NCBI GenBank assembly: GCA_019237315.1
Contig: JAFAHG010000071.1
Coordinates: 1 to 32,506 of the forward strand
Length of the DNA stretch: 32,506 bases
Direction: 5' to 3'
DNA from: Actinomycetota bacterium
GTDB taxonomy: Bacteria > Actinomycetota > Thermoleophilia > Gaiellales > Gaiellaceae
A program made the position numbers and the translations under genes. This document shows, piece after piece, positions 13,788 to 20,576 of this stretch (position 1 is its first letter; the number at the start of each line of letters is the position of its first letter). The notes under the pieces were generated by a model that saw only the letters and a program-made list of their open reading frames with translations, was not told the origin of the DNA and did not search any database.

Positions 13788-16385
13788 ATGACCGCGACCG
13801 AACAACCGACCGTCCGGACGAACGCGGTGAGCCCCGCGCTCGCCCGGGCGGCCGGGGTCGAGCTGCTCGGGGACGTCGACGGCTCGGGCTACGAGCGCGG
13901 CGCGGCGCTCGTGCGCCGTGCCGACGGGCAGATGGTGCAGGTCGGCCCGTTGATGTACGCCCTGCTCGCAGCGCTCGACGGCACGCGCGACGAGCGTGCT
14001 CTCGCCGCGGAGCTCTCGACGCGCACCGGCCGTCGCTTCGACGTGGGCCACGTGCAACGCCTTGCGAAGAAGCTCGCGGCGCAGGGCCTCCTCGCGGGCA
14101 CCGAGCAGAACGCGCCCCCGCGGCGGAACCCGCTGCTCGCGCTGCGCTGGAAGGTGCTCGTCACCAACCCGCGCATCACGAGCCGGCTCACCGCACCGTT
14201 CACCTTCCTCTTCCGGCCCTTCGTCCTCTGGCCGGTCGTGGCGTGCTTCGTGGTCGCACTGTGGTTCGTCCTCGCGCACAAGGGCGTCGCATCCGCGACC
14301 GCGGATGCCTTCCACCACCCGGGCCTCCTCCTGCTCGTGTTCGCTCTCGCCGTGCTCTCGGCCGGCTTCCACGAGCTCGGACACGCGGCAGCGTGCCGCT
14401 ACGGCGGCGCGACCCCCGGCGGCATGGGGGCCGGCATCTACCTCGTCTGGCCCGCGTTCTACACCGACGTCACCGACGCCTACCGGCTGCCGCGCCGGGA
14501 CCGCCTCCGGGTCGACCTCGGTGGCCTCTACTTCAACGCGATCGTCGCGGTCGCCGCCACCGGCGTCTGGCTCGCGACCCACATCGACGCGCTGCTCCTG
14601 CTGAGCGCGCTGCAGCTCCTGATGATGGTCAAGAACCTCTCGCCGGTGATCCGGTCGGACGGGTACCACATCCTCTCCGACGCAACCGGCGTGCCCGACC
14701 TGTACGCACACATCGGGCCGACGCTCCGCCGTCTGCTGCCGTGGCGGCGCGCGGAGCCGTCCGCGCTGCGCGGCCGCGCGCGTGCGCTCGTGACGCTCTG
14801 GGTGCTCGTCGTCGTTCCCGTGCTCCTCTCGCTGATGGTCGGCGCCGTGATCCTGCTGCCGCGACTCCTCGCAAGCGCGTGGGCAAGCGGCGGGACGCTC
14901 TCGTCGCAACTCGGACACGGCGTGACGCGCGGCCATCCCGTCGGGGCGCTCGCCGCGGTGCTGGAGCTCGTCGCCCTTTTCCTTCCCGTCGTGGGCAGCG
15001 CGCTCATCGCGCAGCGCCTCGTCCGCTCGGTCCTCGGGCGCGCGCTCGCGTGGAGCGACGGCCGGTTCGACCGCCAGGCGCTCGTCGCGGCCTGCACCGC
15101 CGCCGCCTGCTGCGGCGTCGCCTGGGCGCTCTGGCCGTCGGGTCAGTACACGCCGGTCTCGGCCGCGGAGCACGGGACGCTCGCAGGGTTCGCGCACATG
15201 CTCGCGGCGCCGCGGACGATCGCCGAGGCGGCTCCCCCTGCGGGGGTGCAGCTCGCGCCGGGTCGGCACCTCGCGCTCGCGATGATCCCCGTCGGCGGGG
15301 CGACGAAGGCACACCCCGCGTTCTTCGTCGTCGACGGCGGCAACGGGCGGCAGGCGGTCGCCCTCCTCAGCACGGTCGCTCCCGATCCGTCGGCGCAATC
15401 GGTCGGATCGCAACCGACGGTCACCTCGACGACGACGACGACAACCGAGACGACCACGACGGCGGCGGCGACGACCACACCCACGACGACGGCGACGACG
15501 ACGACGCCCGGGGCGGAGACCGGCACGACCGCGACCGCGTTCCCGTTCACGCTCCCGAAGCCGCCGGGGCCGGGCGACACGCAGGCCGTCGCCGTGAACC
15601 GCACGGACGGCGGCGTCACGTACGACGTCGCCTACGCGATGGTCGTCGTCGGAAACGGAGCCCCGGTCACGAACACGAACGGCGCGTACGCATTCGCAAA
15701 CTGCACGAGCTGCACCACGGTCGCGGTGTCGTTCCAGATCGTCCTGGTCGTCGGGGAGAGCCACACCGTCGCCCCGGTCGACCTCGCGGCCGCCGAGAAC
15801 GGGAACTGTCCCGCGTGCGTCACGACTGCGATCGCTCAACAGATGGTCGTCACGCTCACCCGTCAGCCGACCGCCGAGCTCCAGGCGAAGCTCCAGTCGG
15901 CGCTGCACGAGCTCGACACGCTGGCCTCGCTCGGCGCAGGCGGAACCCCCGCGGCAGTCGCGGCAGTCGTCGGGAACGTCGAGCACGAGGTCGCAGACGC
16001 CCTCGACGCGAGCGGCCTGCTCGCAAAGCCGATCGAGACGACGCCGGAGACGACCTCGACGACTTCCACGACTTCTACGACCTCCACGACCTCGGCGACC
16101 TCGGCGACCTCGACGACGACCGACGCGACCACGACCACGACGACGCCCACGACGACGACGACGCCGGCCGCCTCGTCCACCACGGAGCAGACGACGACCC
16201 CGACCTCCTCGACGGAGCCGACGACGACCGCGTCGACGACGACGGCGCCCACGACGACGACCGCACCCGCGACGACCACGACGACGACGAGCAGGGCGAC
16301 GACGACGGCGCCGACGACGAGCTCCACCTCGACCTCGACGACCACCACCGATCCGACGACGACGACCACGACCCCGTCGGGGTAG
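13788..16385 (+). CDS. PqqD-like / M50-family membrane metalloprotease with Thr-rich stalks and paired-CxxC module
   Basis: 865 residues. Residues about 23-104 resemble a PqqD-type winged helix (DGQMVQVGPLMYALLAALDG, then DVGHVQRLAKKLAAQGLL), the fold that binds leader peptides in many RiPP enzymes. Hydrophobic helices span about 142-163 and 177-193, with further ones to about 449. The zinc site is HELGH at 195-199, and a second motif SPVIRSDGY around Asp291 fits the M50/SpoIVFB-like third ligand. After the last helix (about 432-449) come an exported-looking domain, a Thr stalk (546-575), a module with two CxxC pairs (NCTSC at about 638-642, NCPAC at about 673-677), and a long Thr/Ser tail (750-863). 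Similar proteins are often named putative peptide zinc metalloprotease. The start ATG lacks a Shine-Dalgarno, suggesting coupling to the upstream gene. Confidence 0.85.
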   Translation: MTATEQPTVRTNAVSPALARAAGVELLGDVDGSGYERGAALVRRADGQMVQVGPLMYALLAALDGTRDERALAAELSTRTGRRFDVGHVQRLAKKLAAQGLLAGTEQNAPPRRNPLLALRWKVLVTNPRITSRLTAPFTFLFRPFVLWPVVACFVVALWFVLAHKGVASATADAFHHPGLLLLVFALAVLSAGFHELGHAAACRYGGATPGGMGAGIYLVWPAFYTDVTDAYRLPRRDRLRVDLGGLYFNAIVAVAATGVWLATHIDALLLLSALQLLMMVKNLSPVIRSDGYHILSDATGVPDLYAHIGPTLRRLLPWRRAEPSALRGRARALVTLWVLVVVPVLLSLMVGAVILLPRLLASAWASGGTLSSQLGHGVTRGHPVGALAAVLELVALFLPVVGSALIAQRLVRSVLGRALAWSDGRFDRQALVAACTAAACCGVAWALWPSGQYTPVSAAEHGTLAGFAHMLAAPRTIAEAAPPAGVQLAPGRHLALAMIPVGGATKAHPAFFVVDGGNGRQAVALLSTVAPDPSAQSVGSQPTVTSTTTTTTETTTTAAATTTPTTTATTTTPGAETGTTATAFPFTLPKPPGPGDTQAVAVNRTDGGVTYDVAYAMVVVGNGAPVTNTNGAYAFANCTSCTTVAVSFQIVLVVGESHTVAPVDLAAAENGNCPACVTTAIAQQMVVTLTRQPTAELQAKLQSALHELDTLASLGAGGTPAAVAAVVGNVEHEVADALDASGLLAKPIETTPETTSTTSTTSTTSTTSATSATSTTTDATTTTTTPTTTTTPAASSTTEQTTTPTSSTEPTTTASTTTAPTTTTAPATTTTTTSRATTTAPTTSSTSTSTTTTDPTTTTTTPSG
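15421..15510 (+). repeat. ACG/ACC triplet-rich tract (Thr stalk 1)
   Basis: Low-complexity DNA dominated by in-frame ACG and ACC codons inside the M50 protease gene, encoding about 30 mostly Thr residues. It is a likely extended stalk on the outer face. Confidence 0.7.
16036..16382 (+). repeat. ACG/ACC/ACT triplet-rich tract (Thr/Ser tail)
   Basis: About 345 bases of near-continuous Thr, Ser, Ala and Pro codons ending at the stop of the M50 protease gene. The repeat unit is a codon-length triplet, so gain or loss of units would keep frame. Because of its composition it stays open in several frames on both strands, which generates spurious long ORFs. Confidence 0.75.
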
Positions 16386-16416
16386 GGTGCGCGGCCGCGA
16401 ACGGCGGCAGCGCACC
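16386..16416. terminator. Forked hairpin directly after the protease stop codon
   Basis: Outer arms GGTGCGC (16386-16392) and GCGCACC (16410-16416) are perfect complements. Inside them GCCG-CGAA-CGGC forms a second stem. It begins on the base after the TAG stop and lies 12 bases from the 3' end of the convergent tRNA-Lys gene. There is no U-tract, as is common for high-GC actinobacterial stems, so a role as a two-way terminator or RNA 3' end is plausible but unproven. Confidence 0.5.
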
Positions 16417-16428
16417 TCGCGTGAGAAG

Positions 16429-16501
16429 TGGGCCGTGGAGGGCTCGAACCTCCGACCTTGGGATTAAGAGTCCCCTGCTCTACCAGCTGAGCTAACGGCC
16501 C
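16429..16501 (-). tRNA. tRNA-Lys (anticodon CTT)
   Basis: A 73-base cloverleaf on the minus strand. The acceptor arms GGGCCGT and ACGGCCC are perfect, the D-arm is GCTC-AGCTGGTA-GAGC, the anticodon loop is CTCTTAA (anticodon CTT, reading AAG), and the T-arm is GGAGG-TTCGAGC-CCTCC. The discriminator base is A. CCA is not encoded. The outermost pair of the anticodon stem (G27-A43) is a mismatch; the other four pairs are intact. No repeat of its 3' end and no integrase were seen nearby, so there is no sign of an integrated element here. Confidence 0.95.
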
Positions 16502-16514
16502 GCAGGGCGGCGCG

Positions 16515-16520
16515 TAGTCT
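16515..16520 (+). promoter_or_regulatory. Putative -10 element of the nucleotide-sugar operon
   Basis: TAGTCT, a TANNNT hexamer just beyond the tRNA gene. A start about 7 bases downstream would give a 5' leader of roughly 165 bases that contains the structured region at 16557-16681. No convincing -35 was found. Confidence 0.3.
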
Positions 16521-16556
16521 AGCGGGGGTGGTTCCGCTCGCATGTTCGTTCGCGGC

Positions 16557-16681
16557 AGGCCGGCGAAAACCAAGCAGGCCAAGGACGCAGGGAGGCCGCG
16601 TACCGCTAGGTACGTGGCCGACCGAGGCGCAGGCATGCGCAGGTTTGCAGCCGGCCTGGCGCTCAACCGCACATGCGAGCG
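16557..16681 (+). ncRNA. Candidate structured 5' leader RNA (riboswitch-like) of the nucleotide-sugar operon
   Basis: Nested complementary segments are visible by eye. P1 is AGGCCGGC (16557-16564) with GCCGGCCT (16650-16657). P2 is AAACC (16567-16571) with GGTTT (16642-16646). Inside are an 11-pair hairpin with loop GCTA (16594-16619, including one G-T pair) and a 5-pair hairpin GCGCA-GGCA-TGCGC (16627-16640). After P1, a separate stem CGCTC/GAGCG (16660-16664 with 16677-16681) ends 11 bases before the epimerase start. A closed multi-branch domain followed by a stem next to the start codon is the layout of a riboswitch with its expression platform. It matches no class I can name. It could also be a protein-binding leader. 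Confidence 0.5.
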
Positions 16682-16692
16682 GGGCCACTGAA

Positions 16693-17727
16693 GTGCGCGT
16701 TCTCTCGGTCGTCGGCAACCGGCCGCAGTTCATCAAGTCGGGGCCGCTGTCGATCGCGCTGCGCGAGGCCGGGATCGACGAGGTCGTCGTGCACACGGGG
16801 CAGCACTACGACCGCGAGCTCTCGCAGGTGTTCTTCGACGAGCTCGGGCTCGCCGAGCCGCGCTACCGGCTCGACCTCCACACGGCGGATCCGGCGGCGA
16901 TGGAGCCGGCGATCGCGGAAGCGGTCGCGCGCGAGCGGCCCGACTGGGTCCTCGTGTTCGGCGACACGAACACGACGCTCGCCGGCGCGCAGGCGGCGGG
17001 TGACGTCCCCGTCGCCCACGTCGAGGCGGGCCTGCGCAGCTTCGACCTCTCGATGCCCGAGGAGCGGAACCGGATCGCAGTCGACCGCGTCGCCGAGCTC
17101 CTCCTCTGCCCGGACGAACGCAGCGCGGCGCAACTCGAGGCGGAAGGCGCGCCGGGGCGGCGGGAGGTCGTCGGCGACGTGATGGCCGACGCGGCGCGGA
17201 TCTTCGGCCCGCTCGCGCGCGGGCGCTCGGAGATCCTTGGCCGGCTCGGGGTCGAGCCCGGCCGCTACGTCCTCGCCACGTTGCACCGGGAGGCGAACGT
17301 CACGCAGGTCGACCGGCTGCGCGAGCTCGTCGCCGGGCTCGAGCGGATCGAGGAGCCCGTTGTCTTCCCCGCGCACCCACGAACGCGCGCCGAGCTCGAG
17401 CGGATCGGCGCCCGGATCCCGACCGTCGACCCGCTCGGCTACCTCGACTTCGCCGCGCTCGCGTCGCAGGCGCGGGTGATCGTCACCGACTCGGGCGGAC
17501 TCCAGAAGGAGGCGTACTGGTACGGCATCCCCTGCGTCACCGCGCGCCCGTCGACTGAGTGGGTCGACACGGTCGAGGCGGGCGCCAACGTGCTCGTCGA
17601 CGCCGACCCGGACGAGCTCGTGCGCGCGGTCGAGGCGGCGCACATGCCGGAGCGGCGGCCGCAGCTCTACGGGGACGGTCACGCGAGCGAGCGCGTGGCA
17701 GCCGCTCTGTACCCTAGGCGCCCGTGA
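16693..17727 (+). CDS. wecB: UDP-N-acetylglucosamine 2-epimerase family protein (WecB/WbpI type)
   Basis: 344 residues from GTG 16693, which begins exactly at the conserved MRVLSVVGNRPQFIKSGPL. The frame is open further upstream to 16528, but that stretch is the structured leader and encodes nothing family-like. Conserved blocks are HTGQHYDRELSQVFF, FGDTNTTLAGA, HVEAGLRSFDLSMPEERNR, the UDP-binding TLHREANVT and DSGGLQKEA, a two-domain GT-B-like epimerase. It inverts C2 of UDP-GlcNAc or a UDP-GlcNAc-derived sugar. The three following genes suggest a WbpI-like role on a 2,3-diacetamido uronate rather than plain ManNAc synthesis, but WecB activity cannot be excluded. Its stop overlaps the next start as GTGA. 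Confidence 0.9.
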   Translation: MRVLSVVGNRPQFIKSGPLSIALREAGIDEVVVHTGQHYDRELSQVFFDELGLAEPRYRLDLHTADPAAMEPAIAEAVARERPDWVLVFGDTNTTLAGAQAAGDVPVAHVEAGLRSFDLSMPEERNRIAVDRVAELLLCPDERSAAQLEAEGAPGRREVVGDVMADAARIFGPLARGRSEILGRLGVEPGRYVLATLHREANVTQVDRLRELVAGLERIEEPVVFPAHPRTRAELERIGARIPTVDPLGYLDFAALASQARVIVTDSGGLQKEAYWYGIPCVTARPSTEWVDTVEAGANVLVDADPDELVRAVEAAHMPERRPQLYGDGHASERVAAALYPRRP

Positions 17728-18989
17728 GCGGAAGCACATGGGACGTCGCCGTCATCGGCGCCGGCTACGTCGGCGTGCCGCTGGCGCAGACCTTCGCCGA
17801 GGTCGACAAGCGCGTCCTCCTCGTCGACGCCGTGCCGGAGCTCGTGGAGGCGCTGAACCGCGGTGAGAGCCACATCGAGGATGTCCCCTCCGAGGCGATC
17901 AAGCCGCACGTCGACTCGGGCCGGATCACGGCGACGCTCGACTACGAGCAGCTCCGCCAGGCCGACGCGATCCTGATCGCCCTGCCGACGCCGCTCACCC
18001 GCCAGCGCGAGCCTGATCTCTCCTACGTCCGCAGCGCCGCGACGCGGCTCGCCACCGTCCTCCGGCCGGGCCACGTCGTCGTCCTCGAGTCGACGACGTA
18101 CCCCGGGACGACGCGCGAGGTGCTGCTGCCGATCCTCGAGGAGGGGAGCGGGCTGAAGGCGGGCGCCGACTTCCACCTCGCGATGTCGCCGGAGCGCGTC
18201 GACCCCGGCCGCACCGACTGGACGACGAAGACGACGCCGAAGATCCTCGGCGGTCTCACGCCCGCGTGCACCGAGGCTGCGGCCGACGTCTACCGCGCCG
18301 CGATCGACACCGTGCACACCGTCTCCACCCCCGAGGCGGCGGAGCTCACGAAGCTGCTCGAGAACATCTTCCGCTCAGTGAACATCGCGCTCGTCAACGA
18401 GCTCGCTCAGCTCTGCGACCGGATGGACATCGACGTGTGGGAGGTGATCGGCGCGGCGGCGACGAAGCCGTTCGGGTTCATGCCGTTCCAGCCGGGGCCG
18501 GGTCTCGGCGGCCACTGCATCCCGCTCGACCCGTACTACCTCTCCTGGAAGGCGCGCGAGTTCGACTTCACGACGCGCTTCATCGAGCTCGCCGGCGAGG
18601 TCAACAACAACATGCCGTACTTCTGCCGCTCGGTGATCTCGCAGGCGATGAACCACGGGCTGCAGCGCTCGCTCTCCGGGTCGCGCGTCCTGATCCTCGG
18701 CGTCGCCTACAAGGCCGACATCGGCGACACGCGCGAGACGCCGGCCGAGAAGCTCGTGCACCTGCTGCGGAACGCCGGCGTCGAGGTCGCCTACCACGAC
18801 CCGCACGTACCGGAGTTCGACGGCATGCGCTGCGCCGCGCTCGAGCCCGACGCGTACGACTGCGTCGCCATCGTCACCGCGCATTCGGCGGTCGACTACG
18901 CGGACGTGGTGCGTCGCGCGAAGGTCGTCGTCGACTTCCGCAACGCGACGCGCGGGCTCGAGGACCACGGCAAGGTCTGGAAGCTGTGA
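17724..18989 (+). CDS. wbpA: UDP-N-acetylhexosamine 6-dehydrogenase (WbpA/WecC type)
   Basis: 421 residues, GTG start overlapping the epimerase stop. The N-terminal NAD-binding Rossmann motif is VIGAGYVGVPLA. The central block has ESTTYPGTTREV and the MSPERVDPG segment. The catalytic Cys lies in PGLGGHCIPLDPYYLSWKA, and the C-terminal UDP-binding domain has LGVAYKADIGDTRETPA. The enzyme oxidises C6 of a UDP-HexNAc in two NAD-dependent steps to the uronate. The CIPLDPYYLSWKA form is typical of the UDP-GlcNAc 6-dehydrogenase/WbpA group. Given the neighbours, it is assigned to the first step of the UDP-2,3-diaminouronate route; UDP-ManNAc dehydrogenase is the alternative. Confidence 0.92.
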   Translation: MSGSTWDVAVIGAGYVGVPLAQTFAEVDKRVLLVDAVPELVEALNRGESHIEDVPSEAIKPHVDSGRITATLDYEQLRQADAILIALPTPLTRQREPDLSYVRSAATRLATVLRPGHVVVLESTTYPGTTREVLLPILEEGSGLKAGADFHLAMSPERVDPGRTDWTTKTTPKILGGLTPACTEAAADVYRAAIDTVHTVSTPEAAELTKLLENIFRSVNIALVNELAQLCDRMDIDVWEVIGAAATKPFGFMPFQPGPGLGGHCIPLDPYYLSWKAREFDFTTRFIELAGEVNNNMPYFCRSVISQAMNHGLQRSLSGSRVLILGVAYKADIGDTRETPAEKLVHLLRNAGVEVAYHDPHVPEFDGMRCAALEPDAYDCVAIVTAHSAVDYADVVRRAKVVVDFRNATRGLEDHGKVWKL

Positions 18990-19945
18990 ACGTCGGGTTG
19001 GCGGGCCTCGGCTACTGGGGCCCGAACCTGGCGCGCAACTTCGCCGAGCTCGCCGACCTGACCGTCCTCTGCGACGTCAGCGAGGAACGCCGCGCCGAGT
19101 TCGCGGGGCGCTACCCGGACGTGCGCGTGACGGGCGACTTCGACGAGCTGCTCGCGAGCGACGTCGACGCGGTCGTGATCGCGACGCCGGTTCCGACGCA
19201 CTACGAGCTCGCCAAGCGCGCGCTCGAAGCCGGCAAGCACGTGCTCGTCGAGAAGCCGCCTGCGATGCGGGCCGCCGAGATGGACGAGTTGGTCGAGATC
19301 GCGGCGGCGAGCGACCTGACGCTGATGCCGGGCCACCTGCTCCTCTACCACCCCGGGGTCGTGAAGCTGAAGCAGCTGATCGACGCGGGCGAGCTCGGCG
19401 ACGTGCTGACGATCTACGCGAACCGCCAGAACCTGGGAATCGTGCGCGTGAACGAGAACGCGCTCTGGTCGCTCGGCGTCCACGACCTGTCGGTGATCCT
19501 CTACCTGCTCGACGAGGAGCCGTCCGAGGCGGTCGCGCACGGCAACGCGTTCCTCACGCCCGGCGTCGAGGACGTCGTCTTCTGCTTCCTGCGCTTCCCG
19601 TCGGGGAGGATCGCGCACATGCACCTCTCCTGGCTCGACCCGCACAAGATGCGCCGGATCACCGTCGTCGGACGCGAGAAGATGGTCGTGTTCGACGACA
19701 TGGAGCTCGAGCGCAAGGTGACCGTGTACGAGAAGGCACCGTGGAAGCGTGCGGAGACCTACGGCGAGTGGCAGACGCGGAGCGGCGACATCTACATCCC
19801 GAAGATCGAGACGTCGGAGCCGCTGCGGCTCGAGTGCCAGCACTTCCTGCGGCTCGTCGAGGGCGACGGTGACCGCGGCAAGGTCGCGCGCGACGGCGCG
19901 ATGGTCGTGCGCGCGCTCGAGCAGCTGCAGGACTCGCTTGGCTGA
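18986..19945 (+). CDS. wbpB: Gfo/Idh/MocA oxidoreductase (WbpB/WlbA-like sugar 3-dehydrogenase)
   Basis: 319 residues, GTG start with GTGA overlap. The N-terminal NAD(P) domain is VGLAGLGYWGPNLARNF. EKP (HVLVEKPP) is the family's conserved catalytic-loop signature. LYHPGVVKLKQLIDAGELG, NRQNLGIVRVNENALWSLGVHDLSVI and SWLDPHKMRRITVVG match the WbpB/WlbA branch, which oxidises C3 of UDP-GlcNAcA. The 3-keto product would need a PLP aminotransferase (WbpE), which is not in this operon. It ends 8 bases inside the next gene. Confidence 0.9.
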   Translation: MNVGLAGLGYWGPNLARNFAELADLTVLCDVSEERRAEFAGRYPDVRVTGDFDELLASDVDAVVIATPVPTHYELAKRALEAGKHVLVEKPPAMRAAEMDELVEIAAASDLTLMPGHLLLYHPGVVKLKQLIDAGELGDVLTIYANRQNLGIVRVNENALWSLGVHDLSVILYLLDEEPSEAVAHGNAFLTPGVEDVVFCFLRFPSGRIAHMHLSWLDPHKMRRITVVGREKMVVFDDMELERKVTVYEKAPWKRAETYGEWQTRSGDIYIPKIETSEPLRLECQHFLRLVEGDGDRGKVARDGAMVVRALEQLQDSLG

Positions 19946-20576
19946 GATCCACCCGACCGCCGTCGTGCACGAGGGAACGGTGCTCGGCGAGGGCGTGCGC
20001 GTGCTCGAGTACGCAGTCGTCGGCAAGCAGCCCGTGCTCGGACGCAAGTCGACCGCGAAGCGCGAGCCGTTGCAGCCTGTGACCGTCGGTGACAACACGG
20101 TGATCTCGACCGGCGCCGTCGTCTTCGCAGGATCGTCGATCGGCGCGGGGTGCATCGTCGGCGACCAGGCATGCGTGCGAGAGCGCGTGACGCTCGCCGA
20201 CGATGTCGTCGTCGGACGCGGCTCACTGGTGGAGAACGACACGACGATCGGCAGCGGCACGCGCATCCAGGCGGACGCGTACATCACCGCGTACTCGACG
20301 CTCGAGGAGAACGTCTTCATCGCGCCGTGCGTCGTGACGACGAACGACAACTTCATGGGCCGAACCGAGCGGCGGCTCGAGCGGATGAAGGGCCCGACGA
20401 TCCGCCGCGGCGCACGCGTCGGCGGCGGCGCCGTCCTCTGTCCGGGGATCGAAGTCGGCGAGGAGGCGTTCGTGGGCGCCGGCGCTGTCGTCGTACGCGA
20501 CGTTCCCCCGCGCGTGGTCGTGGTCGGAAATCCGGCGCGCGTGCTGCGCGACGTTCCCTCCGAAGAGCTCCTCTAG
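19938..20576 (+). CDS. wbpD: Left-handed beta-helix N-acetyltransferase (WbpD-like)
   Basis: 212 residues from TTG 19938, with AGGA a few bases upstream and an 8-base overlap with the previous gene. It opens AEIHPTAVVHEGTVLGEGVRV, the usual start for this family. Hexapeptide repeats run along most of the length: VTVGDNTVISTGAVVFAGSS, IGAGCIVGDQACVRERV and later RRGARVGGGAVLCPGIEVGE. The PARVL ending of the last turn (VVVGNPARVLRDVP) is typical. The region CVVTTNDNFMGRTERR matches the sugar N-acetyltransferase group. It would acetylate the 3-amino group of the UDP-uronate with acetyl-CoA. Its stop interlocks with the stop of the convergent subtilase at CTAG. Confidence 0.9.
   Translation: MAEIHPTAVVHEGTVLGEGVRVLEYAVVGKQPVLGRKSTAKREPLQPVTVGDNTVISTGAVVFAGSSIGAGCIVGDQACVRERVTLADDVVVGRGSLVENDTTIGSGTRIQADAYITAYSTLEENVFIAPCVVTTNDNFMGRTERRLERMKGPTIRRGARVGGGAVLCPGIEVGEEAFVGAGAVVVRDVPPRVVVVGNPARVLRDVPSEELL

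Noticed and set aside
16036-16382. CRISPR-like or minisatellite array
   Set aside because: Periodicity is three bases and follows Thr/Ser codons; there are no spacer-length unique segments.
12641-16495. Very long open frames in other frames and on the minus strand across the AN-repeat/protease region (for example 12864-16415 minus)
   Set aside because: They arise from GC-rich, triplet-biased DNA. Their translations are Arg/Asp/His-rich without any family motif, while the chosen frames carry the Shine-Dalgarno, HELGH motif and membrane segments.
16429-16501. tRNA-Lys as an attachment site for an integrated element
   Set aside because: No integrase, no direct repeat of the tRNA 3' end, and no composition change were seen on either side.
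16528-16692. N-terminal extension of the epimerase from GTG 16528
   Set aside because: The translated extension has no similarity to the family and coincides with the nested stem structure; the conserved N-terminus begins exactly at GTG 16693.
16557-16692. Identification of the leader as a cyclic-di-GMP-I or cobalamin riboswitch
   Set aside because: Fragments such as AAACC, GGACGCA and GCCACTG recall those classes. The expected GNRA-capped hairpin and receptor (c-di-GMP) and the B12 box (cobalamin) are not present in order.
17710-17715. TACCCT 8 bases before the 6-dehydrogenase start as an internal promoter
   Set aside because: It is coding sequence at the end of the epimerase and the genes overlap; translational coupling explains expression without a separate promoter.
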